Shown here one piece after another: positions 44,329-54,020 of a stretch of DNA of 64,000 bases. The DNA lies in the NCBI RefSeq assembly GCF_035599575.1, contig NZ_CP141179.1, forward strand, positions 3,318,501 through 3,382,500. The letters run 5' to 3'. The notes under the pieces were generated by a model. It was given only the letters and a program-made list of their open reading frames with translations. It did no database searches and was not told the DNA's origin. This DNA is from Roseovarius sp. Pro17 (GTDB lineage Bacteria > Pseudomonadota > Alphaproteobacteria > Rhodobacterales > Rhodobacteraceae). The translations under genes were made by a program, and so were the position numbers. Within the stretch, counting starts at the first letter, position 1. Each line of letters begins with the position of its first letter.

Positions 44329-46483
44329 CGTCCGCCTTGCAGCGGTCGGCGGAAGACAGGTGCGTGCCGAGCTGGAAGGTGTCGGCGAGGCCGGTTCGCG
44401 CGGTTTCGGGCGTCTCAGCCGGGAGATGGAAGCAGCGAATGCCCGGATGGCGGCTTTCTCACGCCGGGTTAAAGTCGCTGCGGCCGCCGCCGTGGCCGCC
44501 GCCGCTGCTGCTGGCGTTGCGATGGTGCGATCCGGGCTGCAGACCGTCGATGCGCAGGCCAAGCTGGCGCAATCGCTCGGCACCACCGTCGCCTCGATCC
44601 AGACCCTCGAGAGGGCGGGTGAACTCGCGGGCGCCTCCATCTCGGGCATCGAGCAGGCGACAAAGGACCTGACACGCCGCCTCAGCCAGGCGGCTGCGGG
44701 GAGCGGTCCGGCCGCTGATGCGCTGGACCGGCTCGGGCTCTCGGCCACTGAGCTGATCGCCCTGCCGCTCGACCAGCGTGTCGGCGCGATCAATGCTGCC
44801 ATCGAAAGCTTCGTGCCCGCCGCTGAGCGCGCGGCGGTCGCGGGCCAGCTTTTCGGCGAGGAAGGCTCCATCGCCATGTCGCGTATCGACACGGCCACGC
44901 TGCGCCAGGCGACAGAGGATGTTCTGGCTTTCGGTGTCGTCGTCTCAGAGCAGGACGCCGACCAGATCGAACGCACCAATGACGCGATTTCCCGCCTCGG
45001 GTTGATCTGGCGCGGGCTATCGAACCAGCTGGCCGTCGCTGCCGCGCCTGCGCTGGAAGCCGTTGCTGACGCCATGGCGGCAATCGCGAGCCGCACCGGG
45101 CCGCTCGGGATCGCCATTCGGGGCCTGTTCGACAACATCGGCCGCCTCACCACCTACGCTGCGACCTTTGCGGGGTTTCTCGCAGGACGCTGGGTCGCCG
45201 CGATGGCCGCCGCCGCGCTCTCGGTGCGCGGGCTCGCCACGGCACTGGTCGTCGTGCGCGGAGCACTGATCCGCACCGGCATCGGCGCGCTGATCGTCGG
45301 CGCGGGTGAGTTGGTCTATCAGTTCACCAAACTGGTGTCCGGGGCCGGTGGCTTTGGCGCCGCCATGGGGCTGATGGGCGATGTCGCCAAGGCTGTCTGG
45401 GACGGCGTCACCGCCACTGCAGGATCGTTCGCCGATGATTTTCGGGCAATGGGCGCGGATATTGAGCGCATCTGGACCCGGTTGATGGCGTTCCTGTCGA
45501 CCAAATGGGCAGAGTTTCTCGGGAAGATCGGCCCGACCTTCAATGCCGTGGCCGAGGAGATCGGTGTCGACAGCCGGATCGACTGGTTTGGCGCCATGTC
45601 CTATGCCTCGATGCTGGAACACGCCGCCAACAACGCCGGGCACAGGGCTGACCGTTACCGCGAGCGCGCCGCTGCAACCCGCGCCGGGGCGTTTGACGGG
45701 GTCGGCCCGGCTTTGCAGGCACTGGGCGACGCCATGTCGAGCGGAGACGATACCGGCAGTGATGCGCTGGATGAAGCCACCGCAGCGGCGGAGCGGTTCG
45801 AGGCGACGCTTGGAGATGCCGGGCGGGCGGCGACGGATGCCGGTGCGGCGGCTGGGGCTGCCGCTGCTGCGGCCGCACCGGAAACCGAAGCCGCCGTTTC
45901 GGGCTGGCAGGCGGTCACGACCGCGCTGTCGGACTATGCCAGCAAAGCGCGCGATATTGGCGGGGACATTGGCCAGAGCCTCGTCAGCGCGTTCCAGTCG
46001 GCCGAGAACGCCGTGGGCGAGTTCGTGAAGACCGGAAAGCTGAAGTTTGGCGATCTGGTGACCTCGCTGATTGCCGATCTGGCGAAGCTCGGGGCGCGCA
46101 AGTTCATCCTCGGGCCGATCGCCAACGCGCTCTCCGGCGCACTCGGCGGCGTTGGTGGGGCTGGCGGAATTTTCGCAAACATCCTGCATGCGGGCGGCAT
46201 CGTCGGATCCGGCGGTTCATCGCGGATGGTGCCTGCGATGGCGTTTGCGGCCGCACCCCGGATGCATTCCGGCGGCATTGCCGGTCTGCGGCATGACGAG
46301 GTCCCCGCGATCCTGCAACGTGGCGAGCGGGTGCTGTCACGCCGCGAGGCGCAGTCCTACGGCACTGGCGGCAACGTGAACGTTACCATCATGGCTCGCG
46401 ATGCCGAGAGCTTCCGGCAATCCCGCACGCAAGTCGCGGCCGACATCGCCCGCGCGGTCTCGCTGGGCAGAAGAGGCATGTGA
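44309..46483 (+). CDS. Tail tape measure protein
   Basis: 724 residues. The N-terminal coiled region (RVSVRLAAVGGRQVRAELEGV) is followed by Ala-rich helices, hydrophobic segments around residues 280-330 (TYAATFAGFLAGRWVAAMAAAALSVRG, in pieces), and a C-terminal lambda-like module (GDIGQSLVSAFQSAENAVGEFVKTGKLKFGDLVTSLIADLAKL, in pieces). It sets tail length and enters the cell envelope on infection. Its stop overlaps the next ATG (TGATG). Confidence 0.92.
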   Translation: MAEKRVSVRLAAVGGRQVRAELEGVGEAGSRGFGRLSREMEAANARMAAFSRRVKVAAAAAVAAAAAAGVAMVRSGLQTVDAQAKLAQSLGTTVASIQTLERAGELAGASISGIEQATKDLTRRLSQAAAGSGPAADALDRLGLSATELIALPLDQRVGAINAAIESFVPAAERAAVAGQLFGEEGSIAMSRIDTATLRQATEDVLAFGVVVSEQDADQIERTNDAISRLGLIWRGLSNQLAVAAAPALEAVADAMAAIASRTGPLGIAIRGLFDNIGRLTTYAATFAGFLAGRWVAAMAAAALSVRGLATALVVVRGALIRTGIGALIVGAGELVYQFTKLVSGAGGFGAAMGLMGDVAKAVWDGVTATAGSFADDFRAMGADIERIWTRLMAFLSTKWAEFLGKIGPTFNAVAEEIGVDSRIDWFGAMSYASMLEHAANNAGHRADRYRERAAATRAGAFDGVGPALQALGDAMSSGDDTGSDALDEATAAAERFEATLGDAGRAATDAGAAAGAAAAAAAPETEAAVSGWQAVTTALSDYASKARDIGGDIGQSLVSAFQSAENAVGEFVKTGKLKFGDLVTSLIADLAKLGARKFILGPIANALSGALGGVGGAGGIFANILHAGGIVGSGGSSRMVPAMAFAAAPRMHSGGIAGLRHDEVPAILQRGERVLSRREAQSYGTGGNVNVTIMARDAESFRQSRTQVAADIARAVSLGRRGM

Positions 46484-47109
46484 TGGCGTTTCATGAGGTC
46501 CGGTTTCCCGACGATATCAGCCGGGGCGCACGCGGCGGCCCCGAACGGCGCACGCAAATCGTCGAATTGGCGTCCGGTGACGAGGAGCGCAACGCCAGTT
46601 GGGCCAATTCGCGCCGCCGCTACGATGTGGCTTACGGCATCCGCCGCGCTGATGATCTGGCGGCGGTCGTGGCATTTTTCGAGGCGCGGAACGGCCGCCT
46701 GCATGGCTTTCGGTTCAAGGACTGGGGCGATCACAAGTCCTGCCTGCCTTCGGGCACACCATCGCCGACCGATCAGGCCATTGGCACAGGCGATGGCGCG
46801 ATCACGGCGTACCAGCTGGTGAAGCGCTACACCTCCGGCGCACAATCCTGGACGCGGACCATCGCCAAACCGGTGGCGGGCAGCGTGCGCGTGGCCTTCG
46901 CGGGGGTGGAGCAGCCCTCCGGCTGGTCGGTCGATACGACCACTGGCCTCGTCACCTTTAGCTCCGCGCCGGGCGCTGGCGTCGCGATCACGGCGGGCTT
47001 CGAATTCGACGTGCCGGTCCGCTTTGATAGCGACGCCCTCGATGTGACGCACGACATTGAGCGACTTGGCTCGATCACCTCAATCCCACTTCTGGAACTC
47101 CGCCGATGA
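46483..47109 (+). CDS. DUF2460 distal tail protein (GTA-type)
   Basis: 208 residues. FHEVRFPDDISRGARGGPERRTQIVELASG, RRRYDVAYGIRRADDLAAVVAFFEARNGRLHGFRFKDW (in pieces) and SITSIPLLELR identify DUF2460/TIGR02217, the distal tail protein of gene transfer agents and of related siphophages. It begins the tail-tip cluster, overlapping both neighbours. Confidence 0.92.
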   Translation: MAFHEVRFPDDISRGARGGPERRTQIVELASGDEERNASWANSRRRYDVAYGIRRADDLAAVVAFFEARNGRLHGFRFKDWGDHKSCLPSGTPSPTDQAIGTGDGAITAYQLVKRYTSGAQSWTRTIAKPVAGSVRVAFAGVEQPSGWSVDTTTGLVTFSSAPGAGVAITAGFEFDVPVRFDSDALDVTHDIERLGSITSIPLLELRR

Positions 47110-47990
47110 AAAACATCACCCCTGACCTGCAGGCCCATCTCGACGAGGGCACGACGACGCTGTCCTGGTGCTGGCGGATTGCGCGCGCAGACGGCGTGAG
47201 ATTCGGCTTCACCGATCATGACGTGACGCTGAGCTTCGATGGCACCAGCTTTGAGCCGGAGAGCGGGCTGACGGCCTCCGAGGTGCGCTCCGGCTCCGAT
47301 CTCTCGGTCGATGCGCAGGACGCAGAAGGTGTGCTGACCTCGGACCGGATTTCAGAAAGCGACATTGTCGATGGCCGCTGGGACAATGCAAAAGTCGAGG
47401 TTTGGCGCGTGAACTGGGCCGACACGGCCCAGCGCGTGCTCATGCGCCGGGGTGCCATCGGTCAGATCCGGCGCGGGCGGTTGGCCTTCGTGGCCGAAGT
47501 GCGCTCGCTGGCTCATGTCCTCGGCCAGACGGTGGGACGAACGTTTCAGGCGACCTGCGATGCGGCACTTGGGGATGCGCGCTGCGGGGTCGATCTCGAG
47601 GATCCGGCTTTCAAGGGTAATGGCACCATCATCGATCTCCTGCGCGACCGCGCCTTCACCGCCTCAGGGCTCGGTGGTTTCTCCTCCGGCTGGTTCACCT
47701 TCGGCACGGTCGAATGGACAACCGGCACAAATGCCGGGCGACTGGCTGAAATCATCGCGCATGACGTTCCGGACGGCATCGCGGTGCTGACGCTGCTGGA
47801 AGCGCCCGTACGCGCCATCACCGAGGCTGATACGTTCACCATCCGCGCGGGCTGCGACAAGCGCATCGAGACCTGCGCCGCGAAGTTTGCAAATACCGTC
47901 AACTTTCGCGGCTTCCCACACATCCCCGGCCAGGATGCGGTGCTACGATACGCCACAAAGGATGGCGGGCATGAAGGGACGGTGCTGTGA
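47106..47990 (+). CDS. DUF2163 baseplate hub protein (GTA-type)
   Basis: 294 residues. The N-terminus (TTLSWCWRIARADGVRFGFTDHD) and the C-terminal cysteine block (IRAGCDKRIETCAAKFANTVNFRGFPHIPG, in pieces) are those of the DUF2163/BR0599 family, the hub or megatron-adjacent protein in GTA tails. Cysteines FQATCDAALGDARCGVDL lie mid-protein and may bind a metal cluster. Coupled to both neighbours by 4-bp overlaps. Confidence 0.92.
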   Translation: MKNITPDLQAHLDEGTTTLSWCWRIARADGVRFGFTDHDVTLSFDGTSFEPESGLTASEVRSGSDLSVDAQDAEGVLTSDRISESDIVDGRWDNAKVEVWRVNWADTAQRVLMRRGAIGQIRRGRLAFVAEVRSLAHVLGQTVGRTFQATCDAALGDARCGVDLEDPAFKGNGTIIDLLRDRAFTASGLGGFSSGWFTFGTVEWTTGTNAGRLAEIIAHDVPDGIAVLTLLEAPVRAITEADTFTIRAGCDKRIETCAAKFANTVNFRGFPHIPGQDAVLRYATKDGGHEGTVL

Positions 47991-48433
47991 TGCAACCTCT
48001 CGCATCAGCCGACCCCGCGCGCGTTATTGCCGTCGCACGCTCCTGGCTCGGCACGCCGTATCACGATCAGGCCAGCCTTCGCGGCGTTGGCTGCGACTGC
48101 CTCGGGCTGGCGCGCGGGGTCTGGCGTGAAACCGTAGGCTCAGAGCCGTTCCCGATTCCACCTTATAGCCGGGATTGGGGTGAGACCGGACCGCGCGAGG
48201 TTCTGGCCGATGGTGCGCGACGGATGATGTTCGAGGTCGCAGCTTCTAAGGCTGCCCCCGGTGCGCTGGTCCTGTTTCGCATGAAGCCGCGCGCCATCGC
48301 CAAGCATGTCGGGATTCTCATGGGTCCGGGCAGCTTCCTCCACGCATATGAGCGGCTCGGTGTGATCGAGGAACCACTCACCCTATCCTGGCGACGGCGC
48401 ATCGCCTTCGCTTTCCTGTTTCCCCAGCGCTGA
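47990..48433 (+). CDS. NlpC/P60 tail-associated peptidoglycan hydrolase
   Basis: About 147 residues. The catalytic Cys is in GVGCDCLGLARGVWRE, the His in IAKHVGILMGPGSFLHAYE, as in phage cell-wall peptidases of TIGR02219 (GTA gp14-like). It probably cuts peptide stems during DNA entry. The start overlaps the stop of the DUF2163 gene. Confidence 0.92.
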   Translation: MQPLASADPARVIAVARSWLGTPYHDQASLRGVGCDCLGLARGVWRETVGSEPFPIPPYSRDWGETGPREVLADGARRMMFEVAASKAAPGALVLFRMKPRAIAKHVGILMGPGSFLHAYERLGVIEEPLTLSWRRRIAFAFLFPQR

Positions 48434-48442
48434 GATTTCGAC

Positions 48443-51400
48443 ATGGCCACACTCGTTCTTGGGGCCGCTGGGGCCGCCATTGGCGGCAGCATCGGCGGAG
48501 GGATTCTTGGCGTCAGCGCCGTCACGATCGGTGGCTACATCGGCTCCACCATCGGGTCGGTGGTTGACAATTGGATCGTCTCGTCGCTCGCGCCGACGCA
48601 ACGGATCGAAGGGGCGCGGCTGGACAATCTGCGCATCACCTCGGCCACCGAAGGAGCCGTGATTCCGCGCCTCTATGGCCGCATGCGGATCGGCGGCAAT
48701 ATCATCTGGGCCACGGATTTCCGAGAAGAGACCAAGACCACCACGCAAGGCGGGGGCAAGGGCGGCGGGGGTGGCGGCAAGGTCAAGACGACCGAGTATC
48801 TCTATTTTGCCAGCTTCGCGGTCGCGCTCTGCGAGGGGCCGATCACCGGCATCGGCCGCGTCTGGGCCGACGGCAAGCCGATGGATCTGTCCGGTGTGAC
48901 CTGGCGCTGGTATCCCGGCATTGAGGCGCAATCGCCTGATCCGTTCATCGCTGCAAAGATGGGCGCTGGCAACGCGCCAGCCTATCGCGGCACCGCCTAT
49001 GTCGTCTTCGAAGATCTGGCGCTTGGCAATTTCGGAAACCGTCTGCCGCAGCTTTCCTTCGAGGTGTTCCGTCCTCTGGCCGATCCCGACACCACCGAAG
49101 GTCTGACCCGCGCGATCACCATGATCCCGGCCTCCGGCGAGTTCGCCTATGCCACGGGCGCAATCCGCAAGGGCGGCAGCGGAGCAACGCAGGCCGAGAA
49201 CCTGAATGCCCGGGCCGATGTGCCAGACATGGTGGTGGCGCTGGACCGGCTGCAGGCGTCCGCGCCGAAGGTTGAGAGCGTCAGCCTCGTGGTATCCTGG
49301 TTCGGCGATGATCTGCGTGCCGGGCATTGTCAGGTCCGGCCCAAGGTCGAACTGGCCGCCAAAAACACCACGCCAGCCGCATGGTCGGTAAATGGCGTGA
49401 TCCGCTCTGCCGCGCATCTGGTCAGTCGCGACGATCAGAACCGGGCGAATTTCGGTGGTACCCCGGCGGATTTCACCGTGGTCCAGGCCATTCGCGAGAT
49501 GAAAGACCGAAGCCTGCGCGTCACCTTCTATCCGTTCCTGATGATGGATGTGCCGCACGGCAATACCCTGCCGAACCCATATTCCGACTACGCGGCCGGG
49601 ACGGGCCAGCCTGCTTTCCCCTGGCGCGGGCGGATCACCTGTTCGCCTGCGGCGGGCTATGCAGGCACTGCAGACAAGACCGCCACGGCCGCAACGCAGG
49701 TCGCGGCGCTTTTTGGCAGCGCCAGCCCGTCAGACTTTGCCGTTTCCGGCGAGACCGTTAGGTGGACCGGACCGCCTAGTGACTGGGGCCTGCGCCGCAT
49801 GGTACTGCACTATGCCCATTTATGCGCTGTCGCGGGCGGGGTCGATGCCTTCCTGATCGGCTCAGAGATGCGTGGGCTCACGACGATCCGTTCCGGCGCG
49901 GCGACCTATCCCGCGGTGCAGGCATTGCGCGCCCTGGCGGTGGATGTGCGGGCGATCCTCGGCACAAGTACCAAGATTGGCTACGCCGCCGACTGGTCGG
50001 AATATTTCGGGCATCAGCCGGGCGACGGCAGCGGTGATGTGTATTTCCACCTCGATCCACTCTGGGCCGATCCGGAGATCGATTTCATCGGCATCGACAA
50101 TTACATGCCGCTCTCGGATTGGCGCGACGGGTTCGGTCATGCAGATGCGGCCGAAGGCTGGCCCGCGATTTATGACCGGTCCTACCTGCAGGCAAATATC
50201 GCAGGTGGCGAAGGGTTTGAGTGGTTCTACGGTTCCGAGACTGATCGCGCGGCACAGGTCCGCACGCCGATCACCGATGGGTCCGCGAGCAAGCCGTGGG
50301 TTTTTCGCACCAAGGATCTGCGCGCTTGGTGGTCGAACGCACATTACAACCGCCCGGGTGGGGTGGAGAGCGGTAGCCCGACGGCATGGGTGCCACAGTC
50401 GAAGCCGATCTGGTTCACCGAGCTTGGATGCCCCGCCATTGACCGCGGCACGAACCAGCCAAACGTGTTCTTCGACCCGAAGTCGTCGGAGAGTGTCACG
50501 CCGCATTTCTCGCGGGGCTGGCGGGATGACGCGATTCAGCGCGCCTATTTTGAGGCCTCCTACCTGTACTGGGGCACTTCGGCCAATAATCCAACCTCGT
50601 CTGTCTATGGCGACCGGATGGTGAATGTGCCGGAATGTGCAGCCTGGACCTGGGACGCGCGGCCTTATCCATTCTTTCCAGAACTCACCGATGTATGGGC
50701 CGATGGGCCGAACTGGCGGCTCGGTCACTGGCTGACCGGGCGGCTGGGTGCGGTCTCACTGGCGGCACTTGTACGGCACCTCTGCCTGCGGGCGGGTATG
50801 CCGGAAGCCCGGCTCGATGTCAGCGGCCTCTGGGGCGCGGTCGAGGGCTATGCGATCGGCGCGCTCGAAAGCCCTCGCGCTTCGATCACCACGCTGTCGC
50901 GCCACTTCGGGTTCGACGCGGTTGAGACCGAGGGCATGATCCGGTTTGTCATGCGCGGGCGCGCGGCCGTGGCCAGCGTGACGCACGACGATCTGGTCGC
51001 CCCGAACGCGGGGAGCGGTGGCCGCGAGGGCGATGTGCTGGAACTGACGCGCGGCCAGGAGACAGAATTACCACAGGCCCTGAAATGGCAGGTGGCGCGC
51101 GCGGATGAGGATTATGATGCCGCCCTTGTCGAGGCGCGCCGCATCACCGTGGACACCACCCGGATCGCCTCGGAGAGTTTTCCCATGGCGGTGCCGCCAG
51201 AGGAGGCCGAGCGCCGCTGTCGCCGCGCACTGATGGAAGCCTGGACCGGGCGTGAAACGGCAGCGTTTCGCTTGCCTCCCTCGCGGCTGGGTCTTGATCC
51301 AGCGGATGTCGTGACGCTGCAACACGACGGGCGGCAGATGGAACTGCGGCTCGTTTCCATTGCCGACGCCGAGGCGCGGGGCATAGAGGCGGTGCATCAG

Positions 51401-52429
51401 GACCGCGCTGCCTACGATATGCCGCCCGGATCGCCACGTCCGTCGTCGCTCTTGAGCCCCGTCGTGTTCGGCGCGCCCGAGGTCGTGTTGATGGACCTGC
51501 CGCAACTCACCGAGGATCAGGCCGCCCACAGACCGATGGCCGCAGCGCATGCGGTTCCCTGGCCGGGTGAGATGGCGGTGTTTCGCAGCCCCTCGATGGA
51601 TGGGTTCGAGCTGCTGACCACTTTTGGCGGCCGGGCAAGAATGGGCGCTCTGGTCTCGGACTTCTATTCCGGTCCCACATCACGGTTTGATCTCGGCAAT
51701 GAATTGGTGGTCGATCTGCTTTCCGGCACGCTCGAAAGCGTCACCGACCTGACCCTGTTCGGTGGCGCCAATGCGCTGGCCATCGAGAGCGCGCCAGGCG
51801 TCTGGGAGATTGTGCAAGCGGGCGCGGCTGAGCTGCTGGCGCGCGGCCGGTATCGGCTGACCCGCCTGCTGCGGGGCCAGCGCGGCACCGAGGACGCGAT
51901 GGGCAACCCGGCTCCGGTAGGCGCGCGAATTGTGATGCTGGACGCAAGCCTTGCCTCGCTGCCAATCACCGAAGCCGATCTCGGGCTGCCATGGAACTGG
52001 CGCATCGGCCCGGCCGCGCACCCCGTCAGCGACGAGACCTTTATCGCCGCAAACTTCACGCCCGAAGGCGCTGGGCTCCGACCGTTCTCGGTTGCCCATG
52101 TCGAGCAGCCGTGGCGCAGGCCGCGCGCACCAGGCGATCTCACCATCCACTGGACGCGGCGGTCTCGCGCGCTTTCGGCTGACAGCTGGGGCGCGGTCGA
52201 GGTGCCATTGGTGGAAGAAAGCGAGGCTTATGAGGTGGACGTCCTCGACGGCGCTGAGATCAAACGTACGCTGACCACCTCCACGACCAGCGCGGTCTAC
52301 CCAGCCGCCGAGCAAACGGCGGATTGGGGCGCGCCGCTCGGGCCCGGCGACTCGCTCGACATCCGCATCTGTCAGCTCTCCGCCCTGATCGGGCGGGGCG
52401 CGGCCAAGACCGTCACACTAACATTCTGA
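48443..52429 (+). CDS. Tail-tip host specificity protein with TIM-barrel domain (GTA gp15-like)
   Basis: 1328 residues. Residues 1-60 are Gly-rich and hydrophobic (VLGAAGAAIGGSIGGGILG). A glycoside-hydrolase-like TIM barrel spans about residues 430-750 (KIGYAADWSEYFGHQPGDG, DFIGIDNYMPLSDWRDG, IWFTELGCPAIDRGTNQPN), followed by Phage-tail_3-type beta domains. This is the megatron architecture of GTA gp15 and related siphophages. It should sit at the tail tip, bind the cell surface and form the channel. Confidence 0.93.
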   Translation: MATLVLGAAGAAIGGSIGGGILGVSAVTIGGYIGSTIGSVVDNWIVSSLAPTQRIEGARLDNLRITSATEGAVIPRLYGRMRIGGNIIWATDFREETKTTTQGGGKGGGGGGKVKTTEYLYFASFAVALCEGPITGIGRVWADGKPMDLSGVTWRWYPGIEAQSPDPFIAAKMGAGNAPAYRGTAYVVFEDLALGNFGNRLPQLSFEVFRPLADPDTTEGLTRAITMIPASGEFAYATGAIRKGGSGATQAENLNARADVPDMVVALDRLQASAPKVESVSLVVSWFGDDLRAGHCQVRPKVELAAKNTTPAAWSVNGVIRSAAHLVSRDDQNRANFGGTPADFTVVQAIREMKDRSLRVTFYPFLMMDVPHGNTLPNPYSDYAAGTGQPAFPWRGRITCSPAAGYAGTADKTATAATQVAALFGSASPSDFAVSGETVRWTGPPSDWGLRRMVLHYAHLCAVAGGVDAFLIGSEMRGLTTIRSGAATYPAVQALRALAVDVRAILGTSTKIGYAADWSEYFGHQPGDGSGDVYFHLDPLWADPEIDFIGIDNYMPLSDWRDGFGHADAAEGWPAIYDRSYLQANIAGGEGFEWFYGSETDRAAQVRTPITDGSASKPWVFRTKDLRAWWSNAHYNRPGGVESGSPTAWVPQSKPIWFTELGCPAIDRGTNQPNVFFDPKSSESVTPHFSRGWRDDAIQRAYFEASYLYWGTSANNPTSSVYGDRMVNVPECAAWTWDARPYPFFPELTDVWADGPNWRLGHWLTGRLGAVSLAALVRHLCLRAGMPEARLDVSGLWGAVEGYAIGALESPRASITTLSRHFGFDAVETEGMIRFVMRGRAAVASVTHDDLVAPNAGSGGREGDVLELTRGQETELPQALKWQVARADEDYDAALVEARRITVDTTRIASESFPMAVPPEEAERRCRRALMEAWTGRETAAFRLPPSRLGLDPADVVTLQHDGRQMELRLVSIADAEARGIEAVHQDRAAYDMPPGSPRPSSLLSPVVFGAPEVVLMDLPQLTEDQAAHRPMAAAHAVPWPGEMAVFRSPSMDGFELLTTFGGRARMGALVSDFYSGPTSRFDLGNELVVDLLSGTLESVTDLTLFGGANALAIESAPGVWEIVQAGAAELLARGRYRLTRLLRGQRGTEDAMGNPAPVGARIVMLDASLASLPITEADLGLPWNWRIGPAAHPVSDETFIAANFTPEGAGLRPFSVAHVEQPWRRPRAPGDLTIHWTRRSRALSADSWGAVEVPLVEESEAYEVDVLDGAEIKRTLTTSTTSAVYPAAEQTADWGAPLGPGDSLDIRICQLSALIGRGAAKTVTLTF

Positions 52430-52439
52430 AAGGACCACC

Positions 52440-53516
52440 ATGTCCGTCACCACGACCAACCTGGCTCTCCCTTACATCATGGCGGCGCAGGCCCAGAAGC
52501 ATGTCACCCACAACGAGGCGCTCCGGCTTCTTGACGGGCTCGTGCAGCTTTCCGTCCTCGATCGCGATTTGACTGCGCCGCCCGGTTCGCCCGCCGATGG
52601 CGACCGGTATATCGTCGCCAGCGGCGGCACCGGCGACTGGGCGGGCTGGGACCTGAACGTGGCGATTTTCACCGATGGTGCCTGGCAGCGCCTGCCGCCC
52701 CGCGCAGGCTGGCGGGCATGGGTCGAAGACGAGGGCGTGCTGCTCGTTTACGACGGCTCCGAATGGGTCGGAACCATGCCTGGGTCCCTGCAGAATCTCG
52801 CGCTGCTGGGCGTGGGCACCATCGCAGATCCCGCCAACCCGTTCTCGGCCAAGCTGAACGCCGCGCTTTGGACCGCGAAGACCGTGGTCGAAGGCGGCAC
52901 CGGTGATCTGTTCTATACCATGAACAAGGAGGCTGCGGGCGATGATCTCGGTCTGACACTGCAGAGCGGGTTCGTGACCAAGGCGCTTCTGGGGCTGTTC
53001 GGGTCTGACAAGTTCCGGCTCGCGGTTTCGGCCGACGGCAGCACGTTCTTCGACGGGGTGAGAGTCGACAACACGAGCGGCATTGTCGATCAGCCTCAGC
53101 TGCCGCGCTTCAAGGCTTACACCAACTACGACAACTATGTCGGCGTCGGGACCTGGACAAAGATCGGCCTCAACACCACCGACTATAACGATCAGGGGGC
53201 TTTCGATGCTGGGACCAGCCTCTTCACCGCGCCGGTGGACGGAACCTACCTCTTTGGGGCGACGCTGCTCTACAAGGTCAATTCCAGCAGCTCGGCCCGC
53301 ATGCGCGGGCGGCTGGTGCTGAACGGCAGCACCGAAATCCGGGGCTCCTTCGGCGAGAGTTCCGCCACCCATGTCTCGCTGGCCACCGCAATCTGGCTGC
53401 AAACCATGGTGCCGCTCGTCGCGGGCGACACCGTGGAGTTGCAGGGCTATTTCCGGGCGCAGGATGGGTATTTCGCGGCCGAGCACACGTCCTTCTGGGG
53501 CTGCAAGATCGGCTGA
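52440..53516 (+). CDS. DUF2793 protein, probable tail fibre/receptor-binding
   Basis: 358 residues. The N-terminal DUF2793 domain has LALPYIMAAQAQKHVTHNEALRLLDGLVQLSVLDRDLTAPPGSPADGDRYIV (read in pieces). The C-terminal 130 residues are a C1q/TNF-like beta sandwich (FDAGTSLFTAPVDGTYLFGATLLYK, MVPLVAGDTVELQGYFRAQDGYF, in pieces), common in phage fibres that touch the host. AAAGGACC precedes the ATG. Confidence 0.85.
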   Translation: MSVTTTNLALPYIMAAQAQKHVTHNEALRLLDGLVQLSVLDRDLTAPPGSPADGDRYIVASGGTGDWAGWDLNVAIFTDGAWQRLPPRAGWRAWVEDEGVLLVYDGSEWVGTMPGSLQNLALLGVGTIADPANPFSAKLNAALWTAKTVVEGGTGDLFYTMNKEAAGDDLGLTLQSGFVTKALLGLFGSDKFRLAVSADGSTFFDGVRVDNTSGIVDQPQLPRFKAYTNYDNYVGVGTWTKIGLNTTDYNDQGAFDAGTSLFTAPVDGTYLFGATLLYKVNSSSSARMRGRLVLNGSTEIRGSFGESSATHVSLATAIWLQTMVPLVAGDTVELQGYFRAQDGYFAAEHTSFWGCKIG

Positions 53517-53552
53517 GCGGCGCGAGAGGATTGCTCATCTAAGGAAATCACC

Positions 53553-53861
53553 ATGACAGAACGGAACTCCCTCGCGCAAGAAGTCGCAGCGGCCTTGCGC
53601 GACCACGGCATCACCGCAGCCATCACGGCGCTGATCGGCGGGACCATCGCCCTGCTGGCCGCCGTCTCGCGCAGGGCGTTTACCAATGACGCGATGCTAT
53701 CCCGGCTGGACCGCGAGCTTCTGGCCGAGCGCGACCGCGTCGACCGCCAGCGCGCTGAGGACCGAAAGGGCGACGCCGACCGGCTGGAGCGGATCGAGAC
53801 CGACATCCGCGCCATGCGGAACCTGATGTTCGAGGCGTTTCAGCGCGACCGCAGTGACTGA
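53553..53861 (+). CDS. Small membrane protein, possible holin-related
   Basis: 102 residues with one hydrophobic helix (ITAAITALIGGTIALLAAVS, about residues 17-36) and a long charged coiled-coil tail (ELLAERDRVDRQRAEDRKGDADRLERIETDIRAM, in pieces). Position between the fibre and endolysin genes suits a holin or an accessory lysis protein. Only one membrane helix is visible, so holin is tentative. Confidence 0.6.
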   Translation: MTERNSLAQEVAAALRDHGITAAITALIGGTIALLAAVSRRAFTNDAMLSRLDRELLAERDRVDRQRAEDRKGDADRLERIETDIRAMRNLMFEAFQRDRSD

Positions 53862-54020
53862 CCGACGACCACACCGACAAACCTGCCACCGACCCGCCCC
53901 AGAGGCGGGGTGAGCCGTGCTCTGCCTGACAGGCAGACGGGAAGGTCCAGTGGACCTTTCCGAGCGACGAACGCACCGAGCCTCCGCGAGGGGCCGGAAA
54001 AGCATTTCTGGAGACCCAAT

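Noticed and set aside
43957..46189. Two long minus-strand frames over the tape measure gene
   Set aside because: Ser/Ala/Arg-rich antisense of the tape measure coding sequence.
48383..49558. Open frame of 391 codons on the minus strand over the tail-tip gene
   Set aside because: Antisense shadow of the TIM-barrel protein.
33116..53516. A gene transfer agent cluster
   Set aside because: The tail tip is of GTA type, but integrase, att sites, a lambda-type GpA terminase and head, and a replication origin mark a true phage.
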